This document shows, piece after piece, positions 36,265-49,059 of a stretch of 64,000 bases of DNA. The stretch is from Tetrahymena thermophila SB210 (taxonomy: Eukaryota > Ciliophora > Oligohymenophorea > Hymenostomatida > Tetrahymenidae). The stretch lies in assembly GCF_000189635.1 (NCBI RefSeq), contig NW_002476363.1, forward strand, positions 1 to 64,000, given 5' to 3'. The number at the start of each line of letters is the position of its first letter. Position 1 is the first letter of the stretch. The notes below the pieces were generated by a model. The model did not search any database. It was not told where the DNA came from and was given only the letters and a program-made list of their open reading frames with translations. The position numbers were made by a program, and so were the translations under genes.

Positions 36265-37726
36265 TTATTTGATATTTTAATTAATTACTATTAGATTATT
36301 AATAGAAAATATATTTTTTCTTAAATTTAACTCGTTTTACATATTAATTATATTATCTTTTTTAAAATTAATTAAAAAATAAAATATAATTTTAACAAAA
36401 TATATTTAAATCATATTTCAAAAAAAAAAGAATTAAAAATTATACATAGCAAATAAATGTTAAAGTTAAAATTTTAAAACAGTCATTTATTTATTTATTT
36501 TATACCACTCAATATTGAGGGAAAAAACAAAATAAAATTAAAAATGAATATTTAAAAAATAAATGATCTTTTATCAAACTTATACTTAAAAACATCAAAA
36601 TTTAACCAAATATATATATACTGTAAATGTTCATTAATTAAGGCATTGCCTAAGTATATTTTTGCCCAAAAAAAAGTGCCACTAATTTTTAATGAAAAAC
36701 TTTTTTTGATAAAAATTATTTAAATGAAAAACAATTTACAAATAATAAATTCCATCAGTCAATCTTACTTAGGAAATTAACCTCTAATTAATTTTGAAAA
36801 TTAAGAAAACCACTTTAGTTAGTTAGCTTAGGTATATCTTATTTAAATTAAAAAATACCTAAGCTATAAGTTAATTTATATTATTTAAACACTAATTTCT
36901 TTTTTTATATATTCTATTTCCAGTTATTTGTGTAAAATATTAATTAGCTTTAATAAAATTGAAGGTTATCAGATAAAAAAAATTTTTTTTATTTAGTAAT
37001 TTTCATTTCACATAATTATCACATACATACATACTTAAAGTAATTAAATAAAAACTCCTATTTAATTAATTAAATATTAGTATTTGTTAAGTTAGTAAAA
37101 AAATGTATCATTTTTTTTTCTTTAATATTTAAGAAGGTTCAGTGTTTTTTAGAAACCTTTAAAGAATACCAAATAATTATCTAAAAGAATTTATCAAATA
37201 CTGAATGAAATAATCATTAGAAAAAAACTAAATATTAGGCCATTCCCTGATAAGTATAATTATATTATTTTATAGCATCTATCTTATTACTAAATCTGAT
37301 CAGAAAAAAAATATTAAAATTAAAATCTTTTTTAATTTACTTATTTAATTTGTTATTAAGAGCTGATCAGAAAATTTAATTTTTTAGAAACCTTTAACGG
37401 ATAACAAATAATAATTCGAAAAAAACTAAATATTAGGCCATTCTCTGATTATTATAATTAGATGATTTTATCACATCTATCTTATTACTAAATCTGATCA
37501 GAAAAAAAATATTAAAATTAAAATCTTTTTTGATTTACTTATTTAAATTGTTTAAAATTAAGAGCTGTTCAGATAATTTTGAGATTATTTATTAAATTAT
37601 GAAGGAAAATTTACTTTTAAATGATAGAATTAATAACTTCTTAAAAATAAAATAAAAAAAATTTAATTAATAAAATTAATTTCATTAGTCTTTCTTTTTA
37701 GACATACCAAAAAGCAGGAAATAATA
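36265..37726. other. Gene-free DNA upstream of the membrane protein pair
   Basis: A/T-rich spacer between the tRNA cluster and the 37727 gene. It contains the imperfect tandem duplication listed separately. No coding frame seen. Confidence 0.6.
37145..37575. repeat. Imperfect tandem duplication, about 200-235 bp unit
   Basis: Two adjacent copies start with TTTTTTAGAAACCTTTAA at 37145 and about 37380. Both contain CTAAATATTAGGCCATTC, then ATCTATCTTATTACTAAATC, then TGATCAGAAAAAAAATATTA. The first copy carries roughly 38 extra bases. The pair lies just upstream of a gene that is itself duplicated. Confidence 0.85.
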
Positions 37727-39244
37727 ATGAAGGTATTAACATTTCTGATAACTCTTTTGTCAAATATAGTCTTGCTAATATCTGAATATTAACTAATTAT
37801 AATTATGTAGATTGATTAAATATAATCTTTTTTCGGCGTAATAATCTTTTTATTTACAATTGTGTTTTTAGTTGTGTTATCAATATTTGCTATTATAAAT
37901 ATTGACACTTAAGGCTTACGAATTTATATCTTTTTAGATTTCTTGAATATTTCGTTTCTCTACGGTTGTCTTTTAGATTTAAATGATTCAATAAAAAAAT
38001 TTTTTAGATATAAGATCTGCATCTACATTTATTACATGTGCTATTAGTTACTATTCTTTTTCTGGTTTGAAGATTTACTTTATAATGCTAAACATATTGT
38101 ATCTTTGAGAAAAGTATTTACAATTAACTTCATACTTTTATCTGCTCTAATATGCTGTCTACTGTTTATTATAAATTATAAACCATGTCAAAATTAAAAC
38201 TTGAAGAATTTCTTTTAAATCTTTTTAACCTACATGCCTTATTATCTAAGCTTAGCTACTTTTACTCAGTATGTAGATTTTTTTGGGGTCAATTTAGCAT
38301 TCTATAACTTAATTATTGGAATTTTTATTTCTTTTATAGCTATTGCCAAGCACTACTAAAACTATAACACGCCAATCCTGTTTTTAAGTGGTTTCTTTTT
38401 AATATATCTAAAATAACCTCAATAATTGAAATAATATTATTAAGTTATTTCATATATAACATAGATAATTAGATTATTAATTATCTTAGTATATTGCAGG
38501 AAAGATTTGTTTAAATTTTCTGAAAGTTTTAATTATTAGCAAATTCTGCTATATTTTACACTTATCTTGGGTGTTTTACAATGTATATTGCAACTTAAAG
38601 ATATTTTAGTATATTTATTTCCTAAAAAAGTTAAAATAAATACTTATGACGACCTTTTGGTTGCAAATATCTCACTTTAGAAAACATTTTGCTGGTAAAA
38701 AGTAATCTATATTGATTTCTAAATGACTAAATCATAAAGTTCTGATTAATTGTATTCCCCACTACTGAAAAATTAGGAATAAAATAATTCTGAATAATTA
38801 AATTCGACATTACTGAAAAATTAAGAATAAAATAATGTATTAAAATTTATAGATTTGGTATATTAAATAAATAAGTCATAAAAAAGAATAGAACTTTTAA
38901 ATTTTAATCCAGTTTTATTCTTAAAGTATGCAGAAGAAATATTGGTTAATTGTATGGATGTTTTTGATGAATTGTAAAATCTAATTATAAAGTCATTAAG
39001 TAAGGAACAGCTCATAGAGATATTTTAATTGAGAAATGAAAGATTTTTATTGTCAGACTAAATCAATAGATAAATACTTAATGTAATAAAATAAAGCAAA
39101 AATATAATTAATTTTTAACAATAAATAGCTTTAACAGAAGTGTAATCTATTGAATAATCATTAATTTTATTTCATAAATCAATTTAACATTTAATGTAAT
39201 ATTAGCCTGCTTATATTCTTTATGATTTATACTAAGAATTATGA
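37727..39244 (+). CDS. Multi-pass membrane protein, 505 aa, copy 1
   Basis: An intron-free frame of 506 codons starts at the first ATG. The N-terminal 310 residues hold about eight to ten hydrophobic segments rich in Phe, Leu, Ile and Tyr, with short polar loops. The first hydrophobic segment sits at the very N-terminus and could be a signal anchor. Residues 310-505 are cytoplasmic in character, Gln-rich, and include two copies of LLKNQEQNN 16 residues apart, then a helical tail (KYAEEILVNCMD). There are no pore, transporter or kinase motifs, so the family is unrecognised. A close paralog follows at 40069. The start context AAAAAGCAGGAAATAATA is shared with that copy, which supports this start. 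Confidence 0.68.
38762..38857 (+). repeat. 48-bp in-frame tandem repeat inside the membrane protein gene
   Basis: Two near-identical 48-bp units starting at 38762 and 38810 encode the duplicated LLKNQEQNN segment. The paralog has a similar, more diverged stretch, so the repeat predates or recurs in both copies. Confidence 0.7.
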
Positions 39245-39354
39245 ATATTTTATTTAATTGTAAAAATGATTAGCTATTATATAATACATTTATTTTTTAT
39301 CTGTGTTCTCAAAAATTAATATAAATTAAAAATTTTTCACTCATTCATTATATA

Positions 39355-39412
<58 letters not shown>
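39355..39412. repeat. (CTAT)n microsatellite
   Basis: About 14 perfect copies of CTAT in the spacer between the two membrane protein genes. Confidence 0.95.
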
Positions 39413-39413
<1 letters not shown>

Positions 39414-39750
39414 CTTATAGCTTTTAAAAAATAAAAATTTTTAAACAAAATAAATCTATTTAAAAAAAATAAATTATAATATTTTAAATTCATTAATAGA
39501 ATTTAGATTATAAAAGAGTGTTTGTTTGTTTTATAAAAAACTCCTCATTTAATTAATCAAATTTATTATAAATTCCTCCACTTATATATTTATCTAATTG
39601 ATAATAGAAATCTTGAGGCTTTGATAAGAAACATAAATATATATTCATATACAAAATACTTTATACTTTATATATAATTGATTTCATTTTGAACCGACCA
39701 TTGAAAATAATAGAAATATAAAATAATAGATTTTATTAGAAAAATGGAAT

Positions 39751-39862
39751 AATTAGAATATAGAATATTAAAAACAATTAGAATATAGAATATTAAAAAC
39801 AATTAGAATATAGAATATTAAAAACAATTAGAATTTAGAATATTAAAAATAATTAGAATATT
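39751..39862. repeat. 25-bp minisatellite
   Basis: About four and a half copies of a 25-bp unit (AATTAGAATATAGAATATTA plus AAAAC). The first three copies are perfect and the later ones have single changes. It sits upstream of the second membrane protein gene. Confidence 0.92.
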
Positions 39863-40068
39863 ATACCAGAAAAAATATGATTCTTAAGTCACTGGTTATT
39901 TAATATGCTTGTTTAAAACTATGAGTTGATCAGCGAAATTTGAGATATAAATTTAATAAATTACAAAGGAATACATACATACTTGATTAATTTTAAACGA
40001 TTGAACTAAAAATTATATAAAAATCAAATAAAAGATATTTAATTAATTAAAAGAGCAGGAAGAAAATA

Positions 40069-41636
40069 ATGAAATTATTAATATTTTTGATAACTCTTTT
40101 ATCAAATATAGTCTTGATAACATCTGAATATTTAATAATTGTTTAGATGGACCTCTTTTAAGAATTAAGCCTTTATAGCTCCTACTTTACAGTTGCATTT
40201 ACAATTGTGTTGTACTTATAGATTCTTAGATTTACTAACACTAAAAGCCTAAAAATGTATGCCTTTTTAGATTTCTTGAATATTTCTTTTCTCTATAGTT
40301 GTTTTTTAGATTTAAATGATTCAATTAAATAACTGTTTAGATACAAGATCTACATCTACATGTATCACATGTGTTATTAGTTAATATTCTTTTTCTGGTT
40401 TGGAGAATTACTTTATAATCCTAATCAAATAGTATCTTTGCGATAAGTATTTACAATTAATTTCATGCTTCTAACTGTTCTGGTATGCTCACTACTATTT
40501 ATTACAAATTATAATTCACCTCAAGATTAAAACTTGTATATTTTCTTTTAAATCTCTTTAACCTTTTTGCCATATTATCTAAGCTTAGTTACTTTTACTC
40601 AGTATGAAGATTTTTTTGGGGTCAATTTAACATTCTATAACTTAATTATTGGAATTTTCATTTCTTTTAAAGTTATTGCTGGACACAAGTAATTAAAAAA
40701 AAAGCTAATCATGTTTTTCAGTGGTTTTTTTTTAATAAATCTTCAAAAACCACAAAAATTGAAAATATAATTTTTTTTAATTTCATACATAACCTAAATG
40801 ATTAGATTATTAATTATCTTAGTATATTGCAGTAAAGATTTGTTTACATTTTCAGAAAGTTAAACTTATTAACAATTACTACTATATTTGACACTTACCT
40901 TGAGTCTTTTACAATGTATTTCGCAACTTAAAGAATTTTTATGGTTATTACTTCTAATCTAAATAAAAAATTAGTTAGATAAAATTTTTGATAAAACAAA
41001 TAAATTTATAGAACTTTTTTCTGGTTGAAAGTAATCTTAATCTATATCTAAATGACTTAATCACAAAGTTCTGATGAATTGTATCCAACCCCTATTACTG
41101 ATAAATTAGTTAGGAATAATAAACTAATTCTAAATAAATCTATCTTCTCATTACTGATAAATTAAGAATAAAATAATTCTAAATAATTACTTACCCTATT
41201 ACAGATAAATTAAGAATAAGATAATGTATTAAAATTTATAGATTTTGTATATTAAATAAATAAATAAATAAATAAATCATAAAAAAGAATAGAGTTTTTA
41301 AATTTTAGCCTAGTTTTATTCTTAAAGTATGCAGAAGAAATATTGGTTAACTGTATGGATGCTTTTCCTAAATGTTTAAGTTTAATTATAGAGTCACTAA
41401 GTAAGGATTATCTTTAAGAACTATTGAAATTGAGAAAAGAGAAATTTTTATTATTATATAAAATCAATAGATAAATATATAATGTAATAATATATTTAAA
41501 TTTTCAGAATAAATAGCTTTAATAAAAATTTAATCTATTAAATAATGATTCATTTTATTTAAAAAATCAAGTTAGCATTTAATGTAGTATGTATTAGCTT
41601 AAATATATTCTTTGCGAATTCTACTCAGAATTATGA
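40069..41636 (+). pseudogene. Multi-pass membrane protein, copy 2, with one frameshift
   Basis: The paralog of the 37727 gene starts with ATG at 40069 and stays in frame with it through all membrane segments (matching SNIVL, FLDFLNISFLY, MPYYLSL/LPYYLSL and FGVNL motifs). It then reaches TGA at 41026-41028 after 319 codons. Homology continues in a different frame from about 41022 (TGGTTGAAAGTAATC) through the Gln-rich tail to a TGA at 41634-41636, the same stop position as in copy 1. That second frame has no TGA for over 200 codons. So one indel, most likely between 40930 and 41021 where short homopolymers occur, separates two otherwise open halves. It could be a recent pseudogene, a truncated membrane-only protein, a missed intron, or a homopolymer error in the sequence. 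Confidence 0.7.
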
Positions 41637-43729
41637 TTATTTTATTTAATCGTTTATTAGTTTTGTCAAAAATTAAAATTAAAAAATTTATTCATTCTAT
41701 CCTTTCAATCCTCATTAATTAAGGACTATTAAGACTGACACAAATTTTCTTAATTAATAATTTAATCATTAATAGATAAATAAAATTTTATAAAAATCTT
41801 TCAAAGGAAATACAATAAATAAATATAAGAGTACTTTTAAAATCAATTTATAAATGAAAAGAAATATTGAATGATTTTTAATGAGTGATGGATGCAAAGA
41901 TAAATTTTTATCTTACCATACTTTTTATTAACTATTTTTAATTTTATTTAATTTATTATAAATTAAATGATTTTTTTAATTTTTATTTATTTACTATTTT
42001 TTAAGAAAATCTCATAAAAAAAAATTGCAAAACCATATTTGATTATTTAGAAAGTTTTTGAGTTCTAATGGCAATCAATAATGCATAAATTTTAGTGAAA
42101 TTTTATATTGTTATCAGGCAGAGATAAACTATATTAAATAATAATTAGACATAAAAATATCTAAATAGATATTCTAATCATAATTTACTTCTTGAAACAT
42201 TAAAATAGTTAGTTTTTTAGTAATAATTAATTTCTAGAATAATTATTCAACAAATATTGAAAAAAGAAAGAAAGTGATTTATATAAACTTCTAAAGTAAT
42301 ACATAAATAAAAAAATTAGATTTGAATTTATTTTAATTGATTATTAATTGATGTAAAAATAAAAAATTATCACAATTTTATTTTCAAAACATTCAAATTT
42401 TCATTAAAAATATGTCTTTAAACTGTTAAATTTTTAAAGTTGAAATACATAAAATGATTGAAAATATTTAAAATAGGATTATATCATAGCCTTAGAATTA
42501 TATTTGTAATTAATATTACAATAAAATAAATATTAAGTTAGCCCCAAAAATAAATTTTACTATCTTTAAAATTAATTAATTTATTAAGTAATTTTTTTTA
42601 ATTTGATTTTAATTCTATCATTTTAAGTAATAAGCAAAAGTAGGTAAATTACTTGTATAACTATCATTATCATGCTATCTAATACTTTAAAAGGTAAATA
42701 TTTTCTTATGACTGTCCTTATTTATCTCTTTAATGCAAGTTTGATTTTTGAAGATATTTTTTAGTATTAAATTAATTTAAAGAGAGAAAAACAAAATAAA
42801 ATGCAAAAAAACTTTGATTTTAAGATAAAAAAAACTATTAAATATTTATTTATGCAATTTCATCTTTCACGAAATAAAAATAGATGAAAAAGAAATTATT
42901 ATAAATTTTTCAAATATACCTCACTCAAAATTATTATCATAGATAGATCATTAATTACTCGAAAAAAATATCTAAATAAATTCAAAGGGAAATTGATAAA
43001 TAATGTATGATTCTAATTAAAATAAAATTGATATAGGAAGATTTAAACTAATCCATAAAAACAAACTAATTAAGATAAAATATTTGTATGAAATTAGATT
43101 AACTGAAGATTAATTATTGACAAATGAAAAAAATAAGTAACACAAGTAATTAATTGAATTAAAACAAATAATTATAAACTAAATAAAATAAGCTTCTTTA
43201 TCGATCGTACCACTCTAGCTCATTTTTAAAAAAATATAAAATTCTCAATTATAAAACTAAATTATTAGTTCATTAATAAAAATTAATATATGGTATATTT
43301 CAAATTGATTACATATAGCTAAACAAAGGTATAAGACTTTAAATTATAATTTATTTAATGAGAAACTAAATAAATGTAATTGATGTTCTGTTTAAAAGTA
43401 AACTGTAAAAGATGTTTGAATATAGGAACATTGATTGATCGATGGATTTATTAATTGATGATTTATGTCTTAATAAATTTAATATGTTCAGTTTTTGGGT
43501 GGTTTTTTTATTTCTAAAAATAATACTATTACACTAACTAATTAATTAATTTTAATAATCAGATAAAAGAAACAAAATTTTAATGTTACAGATACTAAAG
43601 TAATAAATTAAAAACTTACACAAATGAATAGTAACATCAATTATTAACATATAATCAATAACATATATAACATTATTAACTATTTTTAGTGTTACTAATT
43701 TAAATTTATATTTTTAAACTAAAGATCGA
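41637..43729. other. Gene-free A/T-rich DNA
   Basis: About 2.1 kb of low-complexity sequence. I found no supported coding frame, RNA gene or long repeat. Confidence 0.55.
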
Positions 43730-44689
43730 TCAAAAATTAATAAGTTAGTCTAAATATTTTTTATCTATGATGCAGTTTTTCAAAAATAGAACTTTCTAAT
43801 ATACTTTTTACTTATCAATTACTTTTGATTTGTTTAACCATTAAGTGCTTTGGTTCTCCAAAAAATCAAGCAGTAAAAATTTATAAATTTTATGAGATAT
43901 TAAGTACTTTACAACAGAATAGTTAAATGAATTATGTTTCATATATCTCATAAGTTGTTTTTTATAATTTTATAGTTGAATACTTGATAAATTCAGCACG
44001 GATTTGCATTCTTTCATTTCTTTAAAGTGCTTCAAAAAAGCATTTATTATATTTTTAAGACTATTTTAAGTATCATTAAAATTTTTTTCTTCTTTTTTGT
44101 AATTTTATGTTTTAGAAATATCATTTAACATTTTTTGAGAATTTTAATCATTTTTACCTACTTTCATTGAAAAAGATGAAATTTCATTATTTTTTTCAAA
44201 TATTTTTTCGATTTAACTATCATCTAAGGATTTATAATTCTAATTATTATTTTAGTTTAATATATTTTTTTCATTTTTAATATTAATTTCTTCATGCTTA
44301 GATTAAACATTTCTTATTTACTCGCCATACAGATGATCACAATGATTTATTTGCTCCTAATTATTTATAAATATTTCTTATGAATCATAAAGAGAAATGT
44401 CTTTATTATTTTAATATTCTTAGCTACACATTAGATTCTAACTTAATGATAAATCTTAAATTTAGTTTTTTTTATTTAAAGGCTATTTGATATTTTCATT
44501 ATTTTATTAAGAGATGTCAAAATTCAAAAAGTACTCTGGCTCATATATAATTCTAGTGCTATTCACGATCTATTAATTTAATAGTTAGATTTCATTTTTA
44601 AAATTTTGGAAATTTTAGTCAATTGTCATTTTAGGCTAATGATATTAATCGTTATCAAATTAATTATGGAAACTTTTTGGAGGATTCAT
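43730..44689 (-). CDS. Tandem family protein F (conserved C-terminal domain), 319 aa
   Basis: An intron-free minus-strand frame runs from ATG at 44689-44687 to TGA at 43732-43730. The N-terminal 200 residues are Asn/Gln-rich and poorly conserved, apart from a short block IIYEPEYFLN shared with both neighbours. The C-terminal 120 residues are strongly conserved in all three copies: NSLKN then FLKHFKEMK, RYMKHNSFNYSVVKYLI, LLDFLEN, WLNKSKVIDK and VLFLKNCIID. That is a mainly helical module with invariant Trp, Cys and Phe. I do not recognise the family and it looks ciliate-specific. No membrane segment or signal. F is the most diverged of the three. Confidence 0.68.
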
Positions 44690-46182
44690 TTAAGAAATCT
44701 ACTCTTCCATTTAAAACTCTTTGTAATAGATCATTTGTTTTATATTTTTTTATTGCTGATTTTAGTTAAAGATTTGATTAACAAAATGAGCTTGTTTTCC
44801 CTTTTCTTAATTGTATTTTTATAATTTTTCTGCTTAAAATATATATAATATTTCAAAAATCATCAGATTTCAAAATCTTAATATTTAAAAAATTATATAT
44901 ATATATTATATAAAACAAACCAAAAAAAGTTATAAATTTAAGAAATTATCTTTTTATTTATAAAGTAATTTAATATCTATCTATCAACTATTCAATACCA
45001 AAACAATATAATATTAATACTAAATAATAATTAAGATTTGAACTAAAAATCTATTTAAATTTACACCCAAAAGCAATTAAAAAAATAATTTTATAAAATC
45101 GTGATTCAATGAAGATTCATAACTTGAAAGAATTAATATTTATTTAATCTATTACAAAAAATTATTTTGTTAGGTTTAGTTTTTAAATCAGCATATATTT
45201 TTTTCATCAGTGAAATCAATAGTAAGCTGTTAACAATATAAATATAATTTGAAAAACCTATTAAAAAAATTTATGTTATTGAAATATTTTACTAAAATAC
45301 ACATTTAAAGTGAAATATTATGTGCGACTTAAAAATAAATGAAGAATTATTAAATAATTCCTTCATTCTCCATCATAAATTCAATCATTAATTGTAAATT
45401 TTAATAAAAATAATAAATTGAATTAAATTAATTAAAAGAAAAATTTAGAATTTTAAATTTATTCTTTCATAAATTATATGATATAAATATTTTATTAATT
45501 AATTCAATCTTATTATGATTTTTTAAGCAATTATATTCATTTTTTGTAGATTTTTGATCAATTTTACAAACAAAATACGATTTTTTTACATTCTTTCTAA
45601 TCGTTAATGAAATACATTTAATATTAATTTTACTGTTAAAAATAAACTAGATAAGCTAACTATTTATAAAAATGACTCTATCTATATATTTCCTATTTAC
45701 ATAAAAATAGGTATTTTTGTTCATAAATTTTATCTTAAAATATTTTTTAGATTATTTAGTTTGTTTAAAATAGATATTATTTCAGTATTAAGTTAATAAA
45801 TTTAATTTATAAAAATAATTTCGCCTTTTCTTTTTAGTAATGTTTATGACTGTAAGTAGAAAAACACACTTTTTTGGAAGTGAAAAAGGTAAGTAAAATA
45901 TTAATAATAATTAGACTAATAAAAGTAATGTAATAATTAAAATCTAAGTGCAAAATTAATTAATTTACATATTTTGAAAATTAATGAAGTGACGACAAAA
46001 AGTGCGTGTGTGTTACTTTGATTAAACAATTTTAGTGTCAAAAAATAATAAATTTATATAAAACACATAACTTTTCTTAAATAAAAGTGAATGATTCTTC
46101 ATGTATAAATTGATATTTTTTTTTTTTTTTAATTAATCAAACAATTATTTAATTTTTAATTATTTTGTTTATAATAAAATTA
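44690..46182. other. Spacer between F and G
   Basis: About 1.5 kb of A/T-rich DNA. Its right half is homologous to the spacer before H and contains the conserved HFFGS element at 45840-45888. Otherwise no coding frame is seen. Confidence 0.6.
45840..45888 (+). other. Conserved mini-exon-like element, copy 1
   Basis: A short open segment starting with ATG encodes ...THFFGSEK and ends in G followed at once by GTAAGT, a strong 5' splice site. A second copy at 48675-48705 differs mainly at third codon positions (GGA/GGT, AGT/AGC, GAA/GAT) and keeps the GTAAGT. That pattern looks like coding constraint, but I found no downstream exon. It may be a first exon, an exon relic or a chance effect of the local duplication. 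Confidence 0.35.
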
Positions 46183-47217
46183 TCAATAATTGGTTAACTC
46201 TTCTAAATTCTTTGGATCAATGATGCAATTTTTTAAGAATAAAATTTTTTCTTTCACATCTTGTTTATCTATCACTTTTGATTTACTTAGCCACTCATAG
46301 CTATCATTCGACAAAAAATCCAAAAATAGCTATTTCAAAATTTTATGGGTAATTAAATATTTTACTACAGAGTAGTTAAAAGAGTGCTATTTCATATATC
46401 TCACAAGTTGCTTTTTTAGATTTTAGATCTACTATCTTGATAATTATATCTCTATTTTACAATCCTTCAATTATTTAAAATGCTTGAAAAAAGCACAAAC
46501 AATATTTTTAAGGCTATTTTAGGTTTATTTACTTTTGCTCTCTGAAATTTGATATATGCAAGATGATTTATTTTCTTTAGCTGCTTCGAGTTAAAATCTA
46601 TTATTTTTGCTGTCTAAGTTTTAAATAGCTGAACTGTAATCTGCTTCAGTCTACTCAAAGATTGATTCTAAAACATTTTATTTGTAGTTTTTAATTTTTT
46701 GTTCACATTCAAAACCATTTTAAATTGGTTAAAATAAAGTATTTTTAGCATTTTCACATTCATATTCATTTAAATCACTCTCATTTTTTGAGGAGATATG
46801 CATATTTTAATCATTCTAAAATTCTTTTAAATCTTTCTAACAATCAAATTGATGATTTGAGTCTTTATAATCCATATTATTTGGGTAAAAATCTAACTGA
46901 TTGATATGATAATAGCTACTTAAATAAGAGTATTAATTCGTTTGATTGTTTGAATTGTCTTCATTTAAATTTTATATATTTAAAAAGTATTCAGGTTCAT
47001 ATATGATTTAACTATGATAATCATTAGCATAGCATTTATAATATTGATTGATAGATTATTCTTTGTTTACTAAGTATTTTTATTGATCAATTTCACTATC
47101 CAAAATATTAGCTTGATCACAGCAAGTGATACATGGCTATGGAATGTCGTGTGGTAGTCTAAATTAATTATTATTATGTGTTATCATACGATTAATTTAG
47201 GGAAAATCCTAATTCAT
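46183..47217 (-). CDS. Tandem family protein G (conserved C-terminal domain), 344 aa
   Basis: An intron-free minus-strand frame of 345 codons. The N-terminal region has a Cys pair (PCITCCDQ) near residues 29-36, then Asn/Gln-rich text with the shared block IIYEPEYFLN. The C-terminal module reads NSLKNIVCAFFKHFKQLKD, then RYMKQHSFNYSVVKYLITHK, LDFLSNDSYEWLSKSKV, and ILFLKNCIIDPKNLEELTNY. It is strikingly similar to H and clearly related to F. The ATG chosen (AATTCATTAA on the forward strand) is the most upstream in frame; ten codons later lies a second ATG that matches the only start in H. Role unknown. Confidence 0.7.
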
Positions 47218-49059
47218 TAACTATATTTGCTATAAAAAAATTTTAGTTATTAATACCTTTTTGCTTTGTTTTTTAAAGTTTTTAAGAAATTAGATAATAT
47301 CAATAAAAAAATGAAGATCAATATTTAAAATTAACTTATTTAATATTAAGCATTTTTCTCACTACATACATACATTACTATAATAAATTTAAGACTCAAC
47401 AATCGTTTATTATTAATTCAAAATAAATGTTAAAAAGTACCCTTCAATAAATTGAATACTCAAATAAAAATTTATTTATGTAAGTATATTCTATGAAATT
47501 CCATAACAACAAAAAGAAAGAAAAGAGTTAAATTTTCTTCAATTAATTATTTTTAGATAAATGATTGATTGATTGTCTTTCCATCTCTAATTTATTTTTT
47601 TATCATTTCTTTATTCGTTATTTGACTATTTGTGAGAGAAAAAAAAGAAATTAGTTAATATTAAAAAACAATTTCTTATTTTTAATGAATACATTTTAAA
47701 GTAACAAAATTAAATAATCAAATATATTCTTTGCGTTTTATTACTATATTATTAAAATAAAATTTTTAAGAAGAAATGAAATAAAAAATAACTTAATTTT
47801 TTCATAAACCATCTTATTTCTTAAATAAAACAATTTAAATAAAATTAAATATTTTCTTATAGAGAAATGCAAAAATAAAATTAAGATATGAACAATCAAT
47901 TAAAAGTTACATCCTAAGCCAACTAATAAAATAAGTTTGTAAAATATTTAATTAAGCATTCATAACTTGAAATAATTATATTTTATTAATCCTACAATAG
48001 TTTTTTTTGTAATATTTTGTTTATTTTTCAACATATATTTTTGAAATCGTGAGTAAGTAAGTTGCCAACAATATAAATAAATATAAATTGAAAAATCTAT
48101 CCAAAAAATTCACAATGAAATTCTTTACTAAAAATGCGTATTTTACGCAATTTATTTTGTGCGATTTTTAAAAATAAATGAAGGATTATTAAATAATATT
48201 TCTCTCAAAGTCTTTAAATTATAAATTTAATAATTCATTCTAAATTTTAATAAAATAATAACTTGTTTTAAATATTCATAGAAGAAAATTATATATTTAA
48301 ATTAATTTTCTCAAATTATGATTTTAATATTATATAAATAAATACAATATTATTATTATTTGATAAACAAACAATACCATTCTTTGTAGATTTTTTATAA
48401 ATTTTACAAAATAAATATGAATATTTTGTTATCCTCAAAATCTTACTCAAAAATATTTAATATAGATAAATTTTATTTTTAAAATTAATCTATCTGCATA
48501 CATAAATGAGTCAATTAATTTTGTAATTCATGACTTTTTATATGTCTTATTTACATAAAAAATAATTTAGTTTGTTAAAATAAAAATTATTTCAGTATTA
48601 TACATTTAATTTACAATTAAACCGTTACAATTTATTTTATTTATTAATATATTTTTGGTTGTATTTATGACTTTATGAAAGCCCACTTTTTTGGTAGCGA
48701 TAAAGGTAAGTAAAATAAATATTGAATAATAATTCAATTAATAAAATTAATGTCATAAATATTTAAAAAAGTATTTAATAAATATACTTTGAAAGTTAAT
48801 AGAGTTATGTTAATTGCTTTTGAAAAGGATGTTTCCTTAAAAAGGAAAAAAAAATGTGTGACAAATGCTCTAATTAATAACTTTTAATGTCAAAGAATAG
48901 ATAAACAAACAAACAAACAATAAGTTTATAAAAAACACATTAATTTATTTAAATAAAAGTGATTAATTCTTGATACATAAATAAAAATTCTTTTATATTA
49001 ATCAATTAACTATTTAACTTTTATTTTTTATTTTTTTAATTAACGAAAAATTTCAATTA
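47218..49059. other. Spacer between G and H
   Basis: About 1.8 kb of A/T-rich DNA, recognisably duplicated from the spacer left of G (for example GCAACAAAAAGAAAGAAAAG-type runs occur right of both G and H). It contains the second copy of the HFFGS element. Confidence 0.6.
48675..48705 (+). other. Conserved mini-exon-like element, copy 2
   Basis: ATG AAA GCC then HFFGSDK followed by G and GTAAGT. It is the counterpart of the element at 45840-45888 and lies about 2.8 kb from it, the period of the G/H duplication. Confidence 0.35.

Noticed and set aside
40950..41015. An intron explaining the frame change in membrane protein copy 2
   Set aside because: The GTTATT donor with each nearby TAG acceptor either creates TGA or fails to restore the paralogous frame.
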